Origin: Flavobacterium sp.
GTDB taxonomy: Bacteria; Bacteroidota; Bacteroidia; Flavobacteriales; Flavobacteriaceae
Length of the DNA: 64,000 nucleotides
NCBI RefSeq assembly: GCF_035195345.1
Contig: NZ_CP136574.1
Location: 248,001 to 312,000 of the forward strand
Direction: 5' to 3'
Both the position numbers and the translations under genes were made by a program. The notes beneath the pieces are model-generated. The model made no database searches. It had not been told where the DNA came from and worked only from the letters and a program-made list of their open reading frames with translations. Position 1 is the stretch's first letter; each line of letters begins with the position of its first letter. Below, piece by piece: positions 16,628 to 26,409 of this stretch.

Positions 16628-19543
16628 ATGCGACATTTTTATATACTATTTTGTTTAATAGTTTCAATACATATATCATTTTCTCAAAATACTCCAGAGC
16701 CAGATTTATTGGTTAAACAAGTAACACAGGAACAATGGGTTGATAGTATTTATAATCAATTATCATTTGAAGAAAAAGTGGGGCAATTATTTATGGTGGC
16801 TGCTTATTCAAATAAAGATGAAGCTCATAATAAATCTGTTGAAAAATTAGTAGAAGAGTATAAAATTGGAGGATTAATTTTTTTTCAAGGAGGTCCAATA
16901 CGTCAAGCTAAATTAACCAATCGTTTCCAAGAAAAATCGAAAGTTCCTTTATTCATTGGTATTGATGCAGAGTGGGGATTAAGTATGCGTTTAGATTCTA
17001 CTTATCGTTATCCTTGGAACATGACTTTAGGTGCAGTTCAAGATATGAAGTTGATTGAGAAAGCCGGAAATCAAATGGCAAAACAATCAAAGAGAATGGG
17101 TATTCATTTCAATTTTGCACCGGTTGTTGATATTAACACCAATCCTAAAAATCCTATTATTGGGAATCGTTCATTTGGAGAAACGAAAGAAAATGTTACC
17201 ATGCGTGCTTTAGCTCTTATGAAGGGTTTGCAAGATGAAGGTGTATTTGCAACGGCTAAGCATTTTCCTGGTCATGGTGATACTTCAACAGATTCACATC
17301 ATACATTACCTGTGGTAAATTTTGATAGAAATCGATTGAATGAAGTGGAATTATATCCTTACAAAGAATTAATTAAGAATGGATTAACTAGTGTCATGGT
17401 GGCGCACTTAAATGTGCCAAGTATAGAACCTCGAGAAAACTATCCAACTTCTATTTCATATCCAGTAGTTACTGATATGTTAAAAAAAGAATTACAATTT
17501 GAAGGTTTAATTTTTACGGATGCACTAAATATGAAAGGCGCCAGTAATTTTAAAAAACCAGGCGATATAGATTTAGAAGCTTTTTTAGCAGGAAATGATG
17601 TGTTGCTATTTGCTGAAAATGTTCCTGTGGCAATTAAAAAGTTTAAAGAAGCTTTTGATGCTGGCGTTATTACAGAAGAACGTTTGATGTATTCGGTAAA
17701 AAAGATTTTGGGTTATAAATACAAGGCAAATTTAAATAACTACCAACCAATAGTTTTAGATAATTTATACAATGATTTGAATGCTGTTGAATTTGATGCA
17801 TTAAATTATAAATTATATGAAAATGCAGTTACGGTAATAAAAAATCATGATAAATTAGTACCAATTAGAGATATTGAAAAAGAGAAAATTGCGTACATTA
17901 AATTAGGTAATGATAAATCTGATACGTTCTTATTACATTTAAGAAATTACGCAGTTATTAGCGAAATTACTTCTAAAAATTTAGATTCGGTTTTGGTTCA
18001 ATTACAAGATTTTACAAAGGTAATTATTGGCTATCACAAACAAGATGGCGCATGGAGAAATCACAATTTGAACTTCAAAGAGATGCTTTGGATAAATCAA
18101 ATTGCTAAGCAAAATGATGTTATTTTAACTTGTTTTAGTAAACCTTATTCACTAACCAATTTAAAAAACTTTGAAGATATTGAAACTATTGTTGTGGCTT
18201 ATCAAAATAACAATATTTCGCAAACTATTGCTCCTCAAATTATTTTTGGGGCTATGGGAGCAAAAGGAAAATTACCAGTTTCAATTGATGATGAATTTAA
18301 AGTAAATGAAGGTATTGAAACTTTAGAAATTAAACGACTCGGATTTTCAATTCCTGAAAATGTGGGTATGAATTCTAAAGTATTAATCAAAATAGATTCC
18401 ATAGCCAATTATGCGATATCTAAAAAAATGACACCAGGACTTCAAGTTGTAGTTGCTAGAAAAGGAAAAATTATTTATCAAAAATCATTTGGAAATCATA
18501 CTTATGAATCAGAACAAAAAGTTTCAAATATCGATGTTTATGATATTGCATCTTTGACAAAAATTGTAGCTACTTTACCTAATGTAATGCAAGAATTTGA
18601 CAAAGGACATTTAACTTTAGACACTAAGTTAAAAACAATGTTGCCTGCTTCTAAAAATTCTAATAAAGTCAATGCTACAGTTTTAGATATGTTAACGCAT
18701 CAAGCCCGATTTCAGCCTTGGATTCCTTTTTATAAAGTTACTTTGGATAGTTTAAATCGACCGAGTTCTAAATTTTATAGAAGTGAATTTTCGGATGAAT
18801 TTCCAATTCATGTGGCAGATAAATTGTATTTGAAAAAAGGCTACAATGATACAATAGTAAAAACCATTTTTGATAGCGAATTATTACCTAAAAAACAATA
18901 CAAATACAGTGATTTCTCTTTTATTTTATTCAAAGAATATTTAGAATTTCACAATAAAAAGTCGTTAGAAGATTTAGCGCATTTTAATTTTTACGAGCCA
19001 CTTGGAGCAAATTCAATCATGTACAATCCTTTGCGAAAAATGAATGTTTCAAGAATAATTCCAACAGAAAACGATACCTACTTTAGACATCAATTAGTAC
19101 AAGGTTATGTTCATGATATGGCCGCAGCTATGCAAGGTGGAATTTCAGGGCATGCTGGTTTGTTTGCTAACGCTTTGGATGTGGCTAAAGTAATGCAAAT
19201 GTATCTTCAAAAAGGAAGCTATGGCGGTCGAACGTACATTACTGAAAATACATTCAATTTGTTCAATACGTGTTATTTTTGTAAAGAAGGAAATAGAAGA
19301 GGAGTAGGTTTTGATAAGCCTCAATTAGGTAACGAAGGGCCTACTTGTGGTTGTGTTTCGTTAACAAGTTTTGGCCATACTGGTTTTACAGGGACTATGA
19401 CTTGGGCTGATCCAGATAAAGAAATTGTTTATGTATTCTTATCTAATAGAACTTATCCAGATTCCAATGCATCGAATAAATTGTCAAAAGAAAATATTAG
19501 AGAGAATATCCAAAAGGTAATCTATGAAGCTATAATTGAATAA
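16628..19543 (+). CDS. GH3 beta-N-acetylglucosaminidase fused to a class C beta-lactamase-like serine hydrolase
   Basis: A 971-aa exported protein (signal peptide MRHFYILFCLIVSIHISFSQ). The first half, about 35-380, is a NagZ-type glycoside hydrolase family 3 domain with PLFIGIDAEWG, NFAPVVDIN and the His/Asp loop KHFPGHGDTSTDSH (211-224); a GH3 C-terminal-like domain follows to about 575. The second half, about 590-960, is a beta-lactamase/penicillin-binding-fold domain with SLTK (Ser642, Lys645), a YSD-type KYSDFSF and a late GHTGFTGT stretch. Both halves point to cell-wall material: removal of GlcNAc and hydrolysis of an ester or amide. The exact substrate is not deducible. DUF1801 follows after 2 bp. 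Confidence 0.9.
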   Translation: MRHFYILFCLIVSIHISFSQNTPEPDLLVKQVTQEQWVDSIYNQLSFEEKVGQLFMVAAYSNKDEAHNKSVEKLVEEYKIGGLIFFQGGPIRQAKLTNRFQEKSKVPLFIGIDAEWGLSMRLDSTYRYPWNMTLGAVQDMKLIEKAGNQMAKQSKRMGIHFNFAPVVDINTNPKNPIIGNRSFGETKENVTMRALALMKGLQDEGVFATAKHFPGHGDTSTDSHHTLPVVNFDRNRLNEVELYPYKELIKNGLTSVMVAHLNVPSIEPRENYPTSISYPVVTDMLKKELQFEGLIFTDALNMKGASNFKKPGDIDLEAFLAGNDVLLFAENVPVAIKKFKEAFDAGVITEERLMYSVKKILGYKYKANLNNYQPIVLDNLYNDLNAVEFDALNYKLYENAVTVIKNHDKLVPIRDIEKEKIAYIKLGNDKSDTFLLHLRNYAVISEITSKNLDSVLVQLQDFTKVIIGYHKQDGAWRNHNLNFKEMLWINQIAKQNDVILTCFSKPYSLTNLKNFEDIETIVVAYQNNNISQTIAPQIIFGAMGAKGKLPVSIDDEFKVNEGIETLEIKRLGFSIPENVGMNSKVLIKIDSIANYAISKKMTPGLQVVVARKGKIIYQKSFGNHTYESEQKVSNIDVYDIASLTKIVATLPNVMQEFDKGHLTLDTKLKTMLPASKNSNKVNATVLDMLTHQARFQPWIPFYKVTLDSLNRPSSKFYRSEFSDEFPIHVADKLYLKKGYNDTIVKTIFDSELLPKKQYKYSDFSFILFKEYLEFHNKKSLEDLAHFNFYEPLGANSIMYNPLRKMNVSRIIPTENDTYFRHQLVQGYVHDMAAAMQGGISGHAGLFANALDVAKVMQMYLQKGSYGGRTYITENTFNLFNTCYFCKEGNRRGVGFDKPQLGNEGPTCGCVSLTSFGHTGFTGTMTWADPDKEIVYVFLSNRTYPDSNASNKLSKENIRENIQKVIYEAIIE

Positions 19544-19545
19544 CT

Positions 19546-20001
19546 ATGACATCACAAACAATTACAGTAGATCAATACATCAACGAATCTCCTGCAGATA
19601 GGAGAGAAGCGTTGCAAAAATTAAGAAAAGTAATCTTAGAAAATCTTCCAGAAGGTTTTCAAGAATGTATAAGTTATGGTATGATAGGGTATGTAGTACC
19701 GCATTCACTATATCCTTCAGGTTATCATTGTACGCCAGAGTTACCTTTGCCGTTTATCTCCTTTGCAAGTCAAAAAAACAGCATTAATTTTTATCATATG
19801 GGTATGTATGCAAATCCTGAATTATACGAATGGTTTGTTTCTGAATATCCTAAACATTCTAAACAAAAACTAGATATTGGTAAAAGTTGCTTTCGCATCA
19901 AAAAGCCTGAAAATATTCCGTTTGATTTGATTGGTGAATTGGTAAGTAAGGTAACAGTTCAAGAATGGATTGTGACTTATGAATCTGCTTTTAAAAAATA
20001 A
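19546..20001 (+). CDS. DUF1801 domain protein (YdhG/iron chaperone-like)
   Basis: A 151-aa cytosolic protein with the DUF1801 pattern: an N-terminal TVDQYINESPADRREALQKL helix pair, ECISYGMIGY, PLPFISFASQKNSINFYHMG, and the C-terminal GKSCFRIKKPENIPFDLIGEL. Members share a fold with bacterial frataxin-like Fra proteins and are often of unknown role. It begins 2 bp after the GH3 fusion gene and is probably cotranscribed with it. Confidence 0.85.
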   Translation: MTSQTITVDQYINESPADRREALQKLRKVILENLPEGFQECISYGMIGYVVPHSLYPSGYHCTPELPLPFISFASQKNSINFYHMGMYANPELYEWFVSEYPKHSKQKLDIGKSCFRIKKPENIPFDLIGELVSKVTVQEWIVTYESAFKK

Positions 20002-20064
20002 TTTTAACAAATGTTTTATAATTGCCAATATTAGAAATGGTAATTTTAAACAAAATTTATATTC

Positions 20065-21195
20065 ATGAAAATTGCAATTGTTTGTTATCCAACCTTTGGA
20101 GGAAGTGGAGTAGTGGCTACCGAGCTTGGTTTAGAATTAGCCAAAAGAGGTCACGAAATCCATTTCATTACATACAGTCAACCGGTACGACTGGCGTTAT
20201 TGAATCCAAACGTACATTATCATGAAGTGCATGTTCCAGAATACCCATTATTTCATTACCAACCCTATGAATTAGCGCTCTCAAGCAAATTGGTAGATAT
20301 GGTAAAATTATATAAAATCGATGTTTTACATGTGCATTATGCAATTCCACATGCGTATGCAGGTTATATGGCTAAACAAATGTTAGCCGATGAAGGTATT
20401 CATATTCCAATGGTTACAACACTTCACGGAACTGATATTACTTTGGTAGGAAATCATCCATTTTATAAGCCAGCAGTGAGTTTTAGTATCAATAAATCTG
20501 ATGTGGTTACGAGTGTTTCTCAAAGCTTAAAAGATGATACTTATCGTTTATTTGATATTAAAAATGATATTGAAGTTGTTCCAAACTTTATTGAATTAAA
20601 CAAAGAAAAATTAAAAGAGAATATTCCGTGCCATCGATCTTTAATGGCCTCTGAAAATGAAAAAATTATCACACACATTTCAAATTTCCGAAAGGTAAAA
20701 CGCATTGAAGATATTGTGAAAATATTTTATGAAATCCAGAAGGAAGTACCTTCCAAATTAATGATGGTAGGCGAAGGTCCAGAAAAAGAAAATGCAGAAT
20801 ATTTATGTGAAAAGTTAGGTATTCAGAACAAAGTAATTTTCTTTGGGAATAGTAATGAAATTGACAAGATATTGTGTTTTTCTGACTTATTTTTATTACC
20901 ATCAGAAACAGAAAGTTTTGGTTTGGCAGCATTAGAAGCAATGGCTTGCGGTGTACCTGTAATTTCAAGTAATTCAGGTGGTTTACCTGAAGTAAATAAA
21001 GATGATTTTTCTGGATATTTGAGTGATGTAGGTGATGTTGCTAAAATGAGCCGAGATGCCATTTCTTTGTTACAAGATGACAAAAAATTAACCCAATTTA
21101 AATTAAATGCTTTAGAAACTGCTAAATTGTTTGATATTCAAAATATACTACCATTATATGAACAGATTTATTTTAAAGCTATAAATTCAAAGTAA
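20065..21195 (+). CDS. bshA: N-acetyl-alpha-D-glucosaminyl L-malate synthase
   Basis: First step of bacillithiol synthesis: UDP-GlcNAc plus L-malate to GlcNAc-malate. The 376-aa GT4 glycosyltransferase shows the BshA N-terminus YPTFGGSGVVATELG (8-22), HVHYAIPHAYA, TTLHGTDITLVG, and the retaining-GT ESFGLAALEAMACG motif near residue 290. Its presence says the organism can make bacillithiol as its low-molecular-weight thiol; bshB and bshC are not in this window. It overlaps the next gene by the stop codon. A TTG-initiated frame starting at 20022 is a shadow. Confidence 0.95.
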   Translation: MKIAIVCYPTFGGSGVVATELGLELAKRGHEIHFITYSQPVRLALLNPNVHYHEVHVPEYPLFHYQPYELALSSKLVDMVKLYKIDVLHVHYAIPHAYAGYMAKQMLADEGIHIPMVTTLHGTDITLVGNHPFYKPAVSFSINKSDVVTSVSQSLKDDTYRLFDIKNDIEVVPNFIELNKEKLKENIPCHRSLMASENEKIITHISNFRKVKRIEDIVKIFYEIQKEVPSKLMMVGEGPEKENAEYLCEKLGIQNKVIFFGNSNEIDKILCFSDLFLLPSETESFGLAALEAMACGVPVISSNSGGLPEVNKDDFSGYLSDVGDVAKMSRDAISLLQDDKKLTQFKLNALETAKLFDIQNILPLYEQIYFKAINSK

Positions 21196-21620
21196 TGATT
21201 AAATTTTTACCCATATTGTTTGTGATTTTTTCTTGTAGTGCTCCAAAAAAAGTTGTAGACACTTCTTTTTCTGTAATTTATAATAGTGCAATTGGCGGGG
21301 CTGAAAAGCCTGGTCATCTAATAATTAGTGATAATGAATCCTATATTCAGTTTATAGATTCGTTAAAATTAGATGAATCACAATATGCTAATTTTTTAAA
21401 AGTTGATTTTAAAAATAAAAATGTATTGGTTTTATTTCAAGGTCAAAAAAACTCTGGAGGTTATGAAATTAGCATAGAATCAATAGTAAATGAAAATGAA
21501 ACTATTGTTGTTAAGAAAAAGGAAATTGGTCCAAAAAAAGGAGAATTAGCAACTACGGTAATCACTAATCCTTATTGTATCGCTTTAATTCCAAAAGGTA
21601 AAAATACAATTGTTGAATAA
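21195..21620 (+). CDS. PrcB-like C-terminal domain lipoprotein
   Basis: A 141-aa protein with a lipoprotein signal (MIKFLPILFVIFSC; lipidated Cys14). The mature part contains KNVLVLFQGQKNSGGYEISI, the hallmark of the PrcB C-terminal domain found in the Treponema dentilisin protease complex and in many Bacteroidota lipoproteins. Its first base overlaps the last base of bshA, so the two are translationally coupled. The unit ends at a strong bidirectional terminator. A protease-accessory role is the family suggestion only; no protease is adjacent. Confidence 0.78.
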   Translation: MIKFLPILFVIFSCSAPKKVVDTSFSVIYNSAIGGAEKPGHLIISDNESYIQFIDSLKLDESQYANFLKVDFKNKNVLVLFQGQKNSGGYEISIESIVNENETIVVKKKEIGPKKGELATTVITNPYCIALIPKGKNTIVE

Positions 21621-21659
21621 AAAAAAGTAGCCGATCAATGATGATACGGCTACTTTTTT
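21621..21659 (+). terminator. Bidirectional intrinsic terminator
   Basis: A perfect 13-bp stem (AAAAAAGTAGCCG / CGGCTACTTTTTT) with a 13-nt loop lies between converging genes and gives a T-run on both strands. It serves bshA-prcB on the plus strand and the outer-membrane protein on the minus strand. Confidence 0.93.
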
Positions 21660-21674
21660 ATTAAGGATGTTTTA

Positions 21675-22172
21675 TTAATTGAATTTATATCTAATTCCTA
21701 AAGCAAAATCAGGACCAAATCCATCTCTAAAATCTAAATAATCACCACCAAAATACATTTCTGGTCTAAAGTCTAATGTCAATTGAATAGGCACTTCAGA
21801 AAAGTTATATTCTATTCCGATATCACCAGCGGCTAAAATAAAACTTCCGCTATCTTCAACATCGTTTTTGTCATAACTCCAACTTCCAATTCCTCCACCT
21901 ACACCAGCATACCAATTAAAACCGCCATCAATATTCCATATCCATTGGTATAATCCAACAATTTTAAAAGCATCAACGTCTTTACTATTTCTCCAACCTA
22001 AATCAACTTCTAAACGATTGTTTGAACCTAATGCTCTTTGATAAGAAATTTCTCCTCCAAAACCATCGTTATCTCCTAATCGAAGGCCTAATACATTTTT
22101 AGAAATTTCTTGAGCTTGAGCGCTAAACGCTATACCTAATAGCATAAATGCAGATAAAATTAATTTCTTCAT
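21675..22172 (-). CDS. Small outer-membrane beta-barrel protein
   Basis: A 165-aa exported protein (signal peptide MKKLILSAFMLLGIAFSAQA). The mature part is a run of amphipathic strands with Gly/Asp turns (LGLRLGDNDGFGGEISYQRA, WYAGVGGGIGSWSYD, LTLDFRPEMYFGG) and ends LGIRYKFN, the look of an eight-strand porin-like barrel. The start at 22172 is preferred over 22199 because the signal peptide begins there and a -7 box (22187-22194) lies between the two. Function unknown. Confidence 0.8.
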   Translation of the reverse strand: MKKLILSAFMLLGIAFSAQAQEISKNVLGLRLGDNDGFGGEISYQRALGSNNRLEVDLGWRNSKDVDAFKIVGLYQWIWNIDGGFNWYAGVGGGIGSWSYDKNDVEDSGSFILAAGDIGIEYNFSEVPIQLTLDFRPEMYFGGDYLDFRDGFGPDFALGIRYKFN

Positions 22173-22186
22173 ATTATTTGTTTTTA

Positions 22187-22194
22187 CAAAGATA
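22187..22194 (-). promoter_or_regulatory. -7 promoter box (TATCTTTG)
   Basis: Exact minus-strand TAnnTTTG match 14 bp before the ATG at 22172 of the outer-membrane protein; no TTG at the ideal distance. It rules out the upstream ATG at 22199. Confidence 0.6.
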
Positions 22195-22275
22195 GCCAAT
22201 TTTATACGGTTTATTATAAAGTAATAATAGATAAAAAATGAAATAATATATTAGCTTAGAAGGTTTTAAAATTAT

Positions 22276-23082
22276 TTAGTTAATGTCATAGTTGTCTAAA
22301 AATTCTTCTTGAGTTTGTGTGTCGCTCTCAGGTATTTGTAATTCATTTGCAACAAAATTACTTACAGTGTATGAAGAAACTGTGTTAGTATAAACTACAC
22401 CAATTCCATCAGATAAATATTGTGTAGATACCAAAACATCTTGAGGTGCTAAAGCCGTAAACGTTTGAGGTGAACCAAGGACTGTTATAATTGTAGTTAT
22501 GGTTAGATTTAGTTTTATTTTGGTCGATTTTACATTAGAATACACCATACCATTTGGAGTTGTAAATGTTGATAATGTTTCTCCTCCATACGATTGTAAA
22601 GAGTAGCTAATTGTTAGTGGAACCCCATTAACTGTCTCATTTATTACACCTGTTTTTGGTGACGAATTTAAAGTTTGATTATTTGTAGCATTTTTATCAA
22701 AAATTATAAAATCATTTAATGATAAATCAATCGTAAACGGTAAATTTTGTCCAGCAGTTAATGCTAAATCTCCGGTTAGTAATAATTTACCATTATTCTC
22801 TCTAATATTATTATTTTTTAGAGAATTTGAATAAAATCCTGTAGCTGCATCATTTTTAGCTTTGAAAACTTTATAGGTATTGTTGTTTATAGTAGTTTCA
22901 CTATCAACAAATAAAGAGTCTCTATTAATTCCAGATTGATCTTCAATATTATAAGTCCAATAACTACCTGCAGTTAGTGGAGTTGAAAATATGCTTGAAT
23001 TATTTGAATTTTCATTGTCATTAGAACAAGAAAAAAAAATGTTAACAAAAAGTATAAAAGTTAATAAATATGATTTATTCAT
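22276..23082 (-). CDS. Hypothetical lipoprotein
   Basis: Not recognised. The 268-aa product has a lipoprotein signal (MNKSYLLTFILFVNIFFSC; Cys19) followed by an Asn/Ser-rich spacer. The mature part is beta-rich (PLTAGSYWTYNIED, NTYKVFKAKND, FTTPNGMVYSNV), resembling secreted Bacteroidota proteins that begin with a TAGSYWTYN stretch. It ends EEFLDNYDIN with no sorting domain. A single-gene unit in an AT-rich stretch, with long untranslated sequence upstream. Confidence 0.75.
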   Translation of the reverse strand: MNKSYLLTFILFVNIFFSCSNDNENSNNSSIFSTPLTAGSYWTYNIEDQSGINRDSLFVDSETTINNNTYKVFKAKNDAATGFYSNSLKNNNIRENNGKLLLTGDLALTAGQNLPFTIDLSLNDFIIFDKNATNNQTLNSSPKTGVINETVNGVPLTISYSLQSYGGETLSTFTTPNGMVYSNVKSTKIKLNLTITTIITVLGSPQTFTALAPQDVLVSTQYLSDGIGVVYTNTVSSYTVSNFVANELQIPESDTQTQEEFLDNYDIN

Positions 23083-23420
23083 GGTAATATTTATTTGTGA
23101 TATTATTTGATTTGCTAATATATAAAAAGTATCATATCAATCTTGTAGAATATTTGTAACGATAAATAAAATTAAAAAAAAACTCATTTAGATTAGTTAA
23201 CTTTATGTAATATTAGGTTAAAATCATTAAAAATACTAAGCAAAGTAATTCTTTTTAGATATTATGAAACTATTACAAATTTTGTTAATAAATTTGGAGA
23301 CCTTTAAATTTAAATTGTTTAAACTTCAATTGTTGTTGTACTGCAATTTTATTAAGAAGATTAGCAAAATTTAGGTAAAGGACAATCAATAACAACCATA
23401 TTTCCAAGCCAGTTTAAAAA
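23083..23420. other. Gene-free stretch between a lipoprotein gene and ppk1
   Basis: 338 bp, very AT-rich, between divergent genes, so it should hold both promoters. A TAAATTTG box at 23289-23296 fits the -7 consensus for ppk1 but lies 125 bp before its ATG and has no TTG at the right spacing. I see no ORF, hairpin or repeat of note. Confidence 0.6.
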
Positions 23421-25505
23421 ATGAATAACACATTAAATAATTATACAGACAGAGAAAAAAGTTGGTTAACATTCAATGCCCGAGTACTTCAAGAAGCTAA
23501 TGACGAAAATGTTCCTTTATTAGATAGATTTCGATTCCTTGGAATTTTTTCAAATAATTTAGATGAATTTTTTAGAGTGCGTTATGCAGCAATCCGAAGA
23601 ATGAGTTTTGAAACTGTTGAAACCGAAAAAATATTAGGTGTTCCTGCTGAACAATTGCTTAAAGAAATTACAGGAATTGTTATTGAACAGCAATCTGAAA
23701 GTTTGCGTATTTTAACCGAAATCGAAAAAAAATTAGAAAAGGAAAACATCTTTATTATTAATGAAAATCAAGTAACAAAAGAACAAGAAATTTTTATACA
23801 TGATTTTTTTATTCAAAACGTAAGTCCGGCGGTTGTTACCATCATGTTGAATAATTTGGAGGAATTTCCTTTATTAAAAGATACTTCGGGTTATTTAGCG
23901 GTTAAACTTGTTTTAAAATCAGATAATTCTACTAATAACATTATATATGCTGTTGTAGAAATTCCTAATACAATTAATCGATTTGTTGTTTTACCATCAA
24001 ACTCAAATAAGCAGTATATTGTTCTTTTAGATGATGTTATTCGACTTAACTTAAATAATATATTTAATATATTTGATTATGAAAGTATTTCAGCTCACAT
24101 GATTAAAATCACTCGAGATGCGCAGTTAGAGTTTGATAGTGATTTGAGTAAAAGTTTGATGGAAAAAATATCAAATTCGGTTAAAGAGCGAAGAGTTGGC
24201 GAACCTGTTCGCTTTGTATACGATCAAGCGATTGGTAAGGATACCTTGGAATTTTTTCTAAAAGGAATGAATATTTTAAGTTCAGACAGTATTATTCCAG
24301 GCGGAAGATATCATAATCGAAGAGATTATATGAATTTCCCAAATTTAGGTAGATATGATTTGTTATACCGTGAAAATCATCCGCTACCAATCCCAGGATT
24401 ATCTTTAGAAGGTAGTATTTTAGAGCGAATTAAAAAGAAGGATTATTTACTTTATGCTCCCTACCAATCATTTTCCTACATTATCAAGTTTTTGCGTGAA
24501 GCCGCATTAGATCCAAAAGTAGCTTCCATAAAAATTACGTTGTATCGTTTAGCTAAGAATTCTCAAATTGTGAGTTCACTTATTAATGCAGCAAAAAATG
24601 GCAAAAAAGTAACTGTCCAAATCGAATTACAAGCCCGTTTTGATGAAGAAAGTAATATTTCTTATTCTGAACAAATGCAAACCGAAGGCATTGAATTGAT
24701 TTTTGGTGTAAAAGGTTTAAAAGTTCATAGTAAAGTATGTGTAATAGAACGATTAGAAGAAGGAAAAGTAAAGCGTTACGGATTAGTTTCAACAGGAAAT
24801 TTCAATGAAAATTCAGCAAAAATTTATACGGATGTAACTTTGTTTACAAGCAATAACGAAATTTTAAAAGATGTTGCTAAAATATTCGATTTCTTTGATG
24901 TGAATTACAGGGTACATCGTTATAAACACTTAATAGTTTCACCACATTATACTCGAAGCCGTTTTAATAAATTAATTGATAGAGAAATTTCTAATGCAAT
25001 TGCTGGAAAAGAAGCTTACATCAAATTAAAAATGAATAGTATATCCGATTTCAAAATGACGGATAAATTATATGAAGCAAGTAATGCTGGTGTAAAAATA
25101 CAATTAATTATCAGAGGAATATGTTGTTTAATACCCGGATTAAAGGGTATAAGTGAAAATATTGAAGCTATTAGTATTGTGGATAATTATTTAGAACACT
25201 CTAGAATTTATATTTTTGGTAATGCGGGTGATCCTGAAGTTTTCATTTCATCAGCAGACTTTATGACACGTAATTTAGATGCTAGGGTAGAAGTAACCTG
25301 TCCAATTTATGATAAAGAAATTAAAAAAGAATTAATTGAAACATTTGAAATTGGTTGGAAAGCCAATGTAAAAGCTAGAATTCATTCTGCTGCATTGTTA
25401 AATCAGTATAGAAATCGTGGTGATGAAAAACCATTTAGAGCGCAACTAGAAATGTACAATTATTATCAAAATAAATTAGACGTAATTGCAGAAGAGCTGC
25501 AATAA
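23421..25505 (+). CDS. ppk1: Polyphosphate kinase 1
   Basis: Reversibly transfers the gamma phosphate of ATP to polyphosphate. The 694-aa protein has the normal length and four-domain layout: an N-terminal helical domain (TDREKSWLTFNARVLQEA, LDEFFRVRYA), a middle domain, and two phospholipase-D-like catalytic domains with the phosphorylated histidine near residue 435 (KVHSKVCVIE) and the second essential histidine near 592 (YLEHSRIY). STGNFNENSAKIYTD is also intact. The ppx gene follows after 10 bp, forming a synthesis/degradation pair. Confidence 0.97.
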   Translation: MNNTLNNYTDREKSWLTFNARVLQEANDENVPLLDRFRFLGIFSNNLDEFFRVRYAAIRRMSFETVETEKILGVPAEQLLKEITGIVIEQQSESLRILTEIEKKLEKENIFIINENQVTKEQEIFIHDFFIQNVSPAVVTIMLNNLEEFPLLKDTSGYLAVKLVLKSDNSTNNIIYAVVEIPNTINRFVVLPSNSNKQYIVLLDDVIRLNLNNIFNIFDYESISAHMIKITRDAQLEFDSDLSKSLMEKISNSVKERRVGEPVRFVYDQAIGKDTLEFFLKGMNILSSDSIIPGGRYHNRRDYMNFPNLGRYDLLYRENHPLPIPGLSLEGSILERIKKKDYLLYAPYQSFSYIIKFLREAALDPKVASIKITLYRLAKNSQIVSSLINAAKNGKKVTVQIELQARFDEESNISYSEQMQTEGIELIFGVKGLKVHSKVCVIERLEEGKVKRYGLVSTGNFNENSAKIYTDVTLFTSNNEILKDVAKIFDFFDVNYRVHRYKHLIVSPHYTRSRFNKLIDREISNAIAGKEAYIKLKMNSISDFKMTDKLYEASNAGVKIQLIIRGICCLIPGLKGISENIEAISIVDNYLEHSRIYIFGNAGDPEVFISSADFMTRNLDARVEVTCPIYDKEIKKELIETFEIGWKANVKARIHSAALLNQYRNRGDEKPFRAQLEMYNYYQNKLDVIAEELQ

Positions 25506-25515
25506 TAAAATATAA

Positions 25516-26406
25516 ATGATTACAATAAAAAAATATGCTGCTATTGATATTGGTTCCAATGCCATGAGGCTTTTGGTAACCAATATTGTGGAGCAAGAAG
25601 GTTGCAAAACACAGTTCAATAAAAGTTCCTTGGTGCGTGTTCCAATTCGTTTGGGGCAAGATGCTTTTACAGTAGGCGAAATTTCGGAAGAAAATATTGA
25701 ACGAATGGTTGATGCCATGAAAGCATTTAAGCTATTAATGAAAGTTCATAAAGTAGAACAATATCGTGCTTGTGCAACTTCCGCTATGAGAGAAGCCTAC
25801 AATGGAAAAGAAGTTGTAGAAATAATCAAGAAAAAAGCCGATATTAAAATTGATATTATAGATGGAAAAAAAGAAGCAGCTATAATTGCAGCATCTGATT
25901 TAAAACAATTTATAACTTCAGATAAAGCGTATTTATATGTTGATGTTGGTGGTGGTAGTACTGAATTTTCATTGTTTTTTGAAGGAAACATTATTGCTTC
26001 AAAATCATTCAAGAACGGAACGGTTCGTTTGCTAAATAATATGGTTTCTGATATTGTGTGGCAAGAAATTGAAAAATGGATTAAAACAAATACAGAATCT
26101 TTTGATAATATTACGCTTATTGGTTCTGGTGGAAATATTAATAAATTATTCAAATTATCTGAGAAAAATCAAGATAAGCCATTGTCATACATGTACGTGC
26201 AATCTCAATATCAAAAATTAAACAGCATGACATACGAACAACGCATTGCTGATTTAGGATTAAATCCAGATCGTGCCGATGTAATTATTCCAGCAACGCG
26301 TATATATTTAAATGCTATGAAATGGAGTGGTGCACGACATATTTATGTGCCAAAAATTGGATTATCGGATGGTATCGTGAAAGCAATGTATTATGGGAAG
26401 ATATAA
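25516..26406 (+). CDS. ppx: Ppx/GppA family exopolyphosphatase
   Basis: A 296-aa ASKHA phosphatase with AAIDIGSNAMRLLV (8-21), CATSAMREA, YVDVGGGSTEFSLF and GSGGNINKL, the four ordered motifs of Ppx/GppA. It has only the catalytic half and lacks the C-terminal HD-like domain of the E. coli enzyme, as in many Bacteroidota. It degrades polyphosphate from the end, or hydrolyses pppGpp; the neighbouring ppk1 favours the former. Its stop codon lies 3 bp from the converging end of the dnaX tau frame. Confidence 0.92.
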   Translation: MITIKKYAAIDIGSNAMRLLVTNIVEQEGCKTQFNKSSLVRVPIRLGQDAFTVGEISEENIERMVDAMKAFKLLMKVHKVEQYRACATSAMREAYNGKEVVEIIKKKADIKIDIIDGKKEAAIIAASDLKQFITSDKAYLYVDVGGGSTEFSLFFEGNIIASKSFKNGTVRLLNNMVSDIVWQEIEKWIKTNTESFDNITLIGSGGNINKLFKLSEKNQDKPLSYMYVQSQYQKLNSMTYEQRIADLGLNPDRADVIIPATRIYLNAMKWSGARHIYVPKIGLSDGIVKAMYYGKI

Positions 26407-26409
26407 AAA

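Noticed and set aside
20022..20225. 67-aa frame overlapping the bshA start
   Set aside because: Other-frame shadow of bshA, which has full family motifs.
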